From Rhizophagus sp. LPA8_4_AMF (lineage: Eukaryota > Glomeromycota > Glomeromycetes > Glomerales > Glomeraceae): a stretch of 63,299 bases of DNA. Below, piece by piece: positions 60,619 to 63,299 of this stretch. Location of the stretch: NCBI GenBank assembly GCA_021464525.1, contig JADRCO010000048.1, positions 1 to 63,299 of the forward strand, in the 5' to 3' direction. The position numbers were made by a program, and so were the translations under genes. Under the pieces are notes generated by a model. It saw nothing but the letters and a program-made list of their open reading frames with translations, did no database searches and was not told where the DNA came from. How positions within the stretch are numbered: the first letter of the stretch is position 1; each line of letters opens with the position of its first letter.

Positions 60619-63299
60619 TTAATCTTGATTTATAATAATTATCAAAATTATATCATTATTACCAAAAATAATTGTGTAATGGTCAAAAATTATAATTTAT
60701 CATAAATATAAATGACTAATTGAGTAGTCAAAAATTATCACAATTAAAATCCAATTTGAAAAATATTTAAAGGATGAAATTCTCTATGAAAATTATTTTT
60801 ATATGAAATTTAGAATATAATTTTTTCTAAATTTCATATAAATTTTTTTTATATAATTACAATTCTTTTTTTCATATACATATAGTTTTGTAAATTTTGA
60901 ATTTGCTTTGAATTAGATCGATTTTGTATTGATAAAACAATTGCTTACTAAGGTATTTGCATTTGGTATATCATGAAACAGAACGAAGTCATAATTATCA
61001 CTTTTGTAAGTGATGAATCTATACATTGCCAAAGGCCATTTGTTTATTCTGCAAACTCATATAATCTAATTTTAGCAATATTGTTTTTTTTTCATTTTAA
61101 AAGCAAGTTTCCTATTTAAAATCATTATACTATATAACAATATAATTTCTAACGAGATATAGAATCAAAATACCTACTCCTATTTTGCCATAATATTGTT
61201 ACAAAATGCATCAATTTGTACAAAGCAGTTTATACATTCTTATAAAGTATGATAAGTTAATCATCGTGTTTATCTTAATTTATTTAATACTTGATTAATT
61301 TATGAAAAGATCAGTGACAAAAAACTGACTAGATTCTTAATCCTTAATATAAGGATAGTTTAATTTTATTGGTTGATCGGTAATTTTGAAAATAAGCTTC
61401 ATAAAAAATCATATGATGTAATACTGATTATCCAATCAACTAATCAAGATTGTTTTGATTATAACTAATATAAGCAAATAATGAAAAAAATACTCTGTCT
61501 GAAGTTCATAACTTTATCTCAAGAATATGAAGAATATGATAATCCTACAGATATATTTTCTATTGAAACATGAAAGTATCATTATAACTCAGAATGAACT
61601 ATCACGTGACAGATTCTACCTGGTCTAGGATAAATTCGTCCTCATAGAATGACTAAACATGTATAGTTTAACAGCAATTTTTTCTGAGGTCACTTTTTAG
61701 TATCGTTCACATGATTGGAACTGTATAAGCTTTTAAATTATTTGGTCACAGTAACTATGTCTTTATGTAAACTGTCAATTTGAATAATAATTTTTTTTTG
61801 ACTAATGAGAACGCATTTTTTTATTTTATTATATTATGGTAAACTGAACGCCCACCCATAAAAATTAGATGTATCCTCATGAAAAAATTATATAAGGAAA
61901 AAAGAGAATGATTATAGGGTTTCTATTGGAGCGGTTAAGCAAGTGATGAAAATATGAGATTTACCGGTTACTAATTGGGCAGGTCCTTGTTTTTAGAATT
62001 CTTGGATTTGTTACTCTTTGTTTTCTTTTCTGTAAAATAGCAGCTCCAATTGTTTCAAACTTATGGATAATCCATAACATAATCTAAGCATTTCTAATAT
62101 CAAAATAACAGACAGGTTTACTTTTATTATCTGAAGTTTGTATCTTGAAAAATTTCATTCTCAGCTGCTAAAAAAAAGAGTGCAATGGAATTTGAAAATA
62201 AAGAAGCTATCGTCATACTCATATAAAACAGCCTAAAATTTTACGTATTCTTTTTGCTGTTTGAGATCCTATTTTACCAGAGACCACAGTCCTCCTAGCA
62301 GGTAAGATCTTGGTGGTATGTCCATTAGATTGCATCATTTTGATTTGTCTATGTGTGGTGTTTTAAATAATTGTTTTTAAAATATATGAATAGTACCTGA
62401 CTGATTCTTTAAAAAAAATTTGGAAGGTTTATACGTGATGAAGCAACTGGAGTATGTAATGTAAGTATAGTTCTATTAGATAGAGTTGGGTTTCCATTTG
62501 ATATGAAAATTGCATACCATTTTTCATTTCTGGTATATTTTATTCTTCATGATATTTCATACTATATTAATGTCATTCAAATATGAGTATTAATTTATAA
62601 ATACAGAAGACAGATAAGCTTAAGAACTCAAAAGATCACTTCAGTCCATCCCTTTTGATTTTTGGCCATTCTTAACAGAAGATTACTGATGCAAACCATT
62701 CGTTCTCATAAAATAGCATATATGAGATAAATACTCCTAATTTTCTTTGAGGTATTAATTCATTCACAGTAATAGCAGTTAACTAGTAATGAGCTCATTT
62801 TTAATTCTCATTTGCTCTACTAGATTAATATTAGTTAAATGAAACAATTCAAATGATTGGACGTTTAGACTTGATCAGATGCAAGGTTATCTGATATTTT
62901 ATTTCCTGTCATTCATTTATCTAAAAGCAACAAGTCACAAACTTTTTTGAATCATTATTCTTTATGGTATTCTTTATTTTAATAATTAATGTTATTTATC
63001 TAATTTATTTATTTTACTAGTCTTTTATTATTTTTTATTTGTTTTTTATTTCTTTTCTATCTTGATTTGTACTATAATTAAAATACATTTGGATATCTGA
63101 GTGGAGGACACATTTACATAATTTTTTCTATATTATATGTGGAAATTTTTTATATATATCAAAAGTTTTCTAACCAAAAAAAATTACAAATCTATATATT
63201 TATTAATTAAATAAATTGTAACTATAATTTCCTGATGTTGATTTGATATCAACACAATGTAGTTTTGATATTTTTAACATTGAAAATAATATTTTTGAG
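60619..63299. other. AT-rich terminal interval, no gene seen
   Basis: No supportable gene in 2.7 kb. One TCACGTGA octamer at 61602-61609. Confidence 0.4.

Noticed and set aside
1-63299. CRISPR array, rRNA or retroviral-type element
   Set aside because: No regular short-repeat array with unique spacers, no rRNA core sequence and no LTR or reverse-transcriptase signature was seen.

Overview
The window looks like nuclear DNA of an arbuscular mycorrhizal fungus (Glomeromycotina, most like Rhizophagus). Evidence: it is extremely AT-rich, genes have many short introns of about 70-100 bases with GTAAGT/GTATGT donors, and it carries families expanded in that lineage (kinase-like proteins with Sel1 tails, BTB remnants, a Crinkler-type nuclease-like fossil). 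Short transposons and foldback elements are dense. Species is inferred, not proven.

Layout. 1-1.75 kb: AT-rich, no gene. 1.75-4.36 kb (-): seven-exon gene with an MLKL-like N-terminal bundle, a pseudokinase and Sel1 repeats. 4.5-4.7 kb: a 136-base MITE. 5.97-10.86 kb: two tandem paralogues of an unrecognised four-exon family (+), with a small secreted cysteine-containing protein (-) between them. 11.8-18.5 kb: two inverted terminal repeats flanked by TA bound a 6.67 kb block that holds a decayed nuclease-like gene, a bacterial-looking gene that reads only if TGA means tryptophan, and a dead Tc1/mariner transposase. 18.5-24.1 kb: AT-rich DNA with a foldback element and a pogo-like MITE sitting inside a decayed coding stretch. 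24.17-25.23 kb (+): secreted DUF3455 protein. 25.88-27.82 kb (-): MUS81 pseudogene. 29.99-31.92 kb (-): complete secreted subtilisin-like protease with a 7-base microexon. 32.78-33.58 kb (-): glyoxalase-fold (VOC) protein. 33.6-38.2 kb: repeats and a BTB pseudogene. 38.32-41.77 kb (-): Nup85 nucleoporin, 15 exons. 42.10-42.97 kb (-): phytol/dolichol-kinase-like membrane protein. 43.88-44.40 kb (-): small four-exon protein of unknown role. 44.4-49.2 kb: AT-rich with transposon debris. 49.26-50.47 kb: a 604-base unit duplicated in tandem. 50.5-52.7 kb: an unrecognised two-exon gene (+) and the inverted 3' piece of a paralogue (-). 52.7-63.3 kb: gene-poor DNA with pogo-like elements, a satellite split by a TTAA-flanked insert, and a repeat array whose units look like spliced microexons.

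The intact conserved genes (protease, VOC protein, Nup85, lipid kinase) lie together on the minus strand at 30-43 kb, forming a housekeeping island between two repeat-rich accessory arms. The most unusual signals are the TGA-as-tryptophan gene inside a TIR-bounded block, the MLKL-like pseudokinase, the microexon-like array at 58.9-59.7 kb, and the clear excess of the octamer TCACGTGA. All exon models were read by eye from splice consensus and phase; none has transcript support here.
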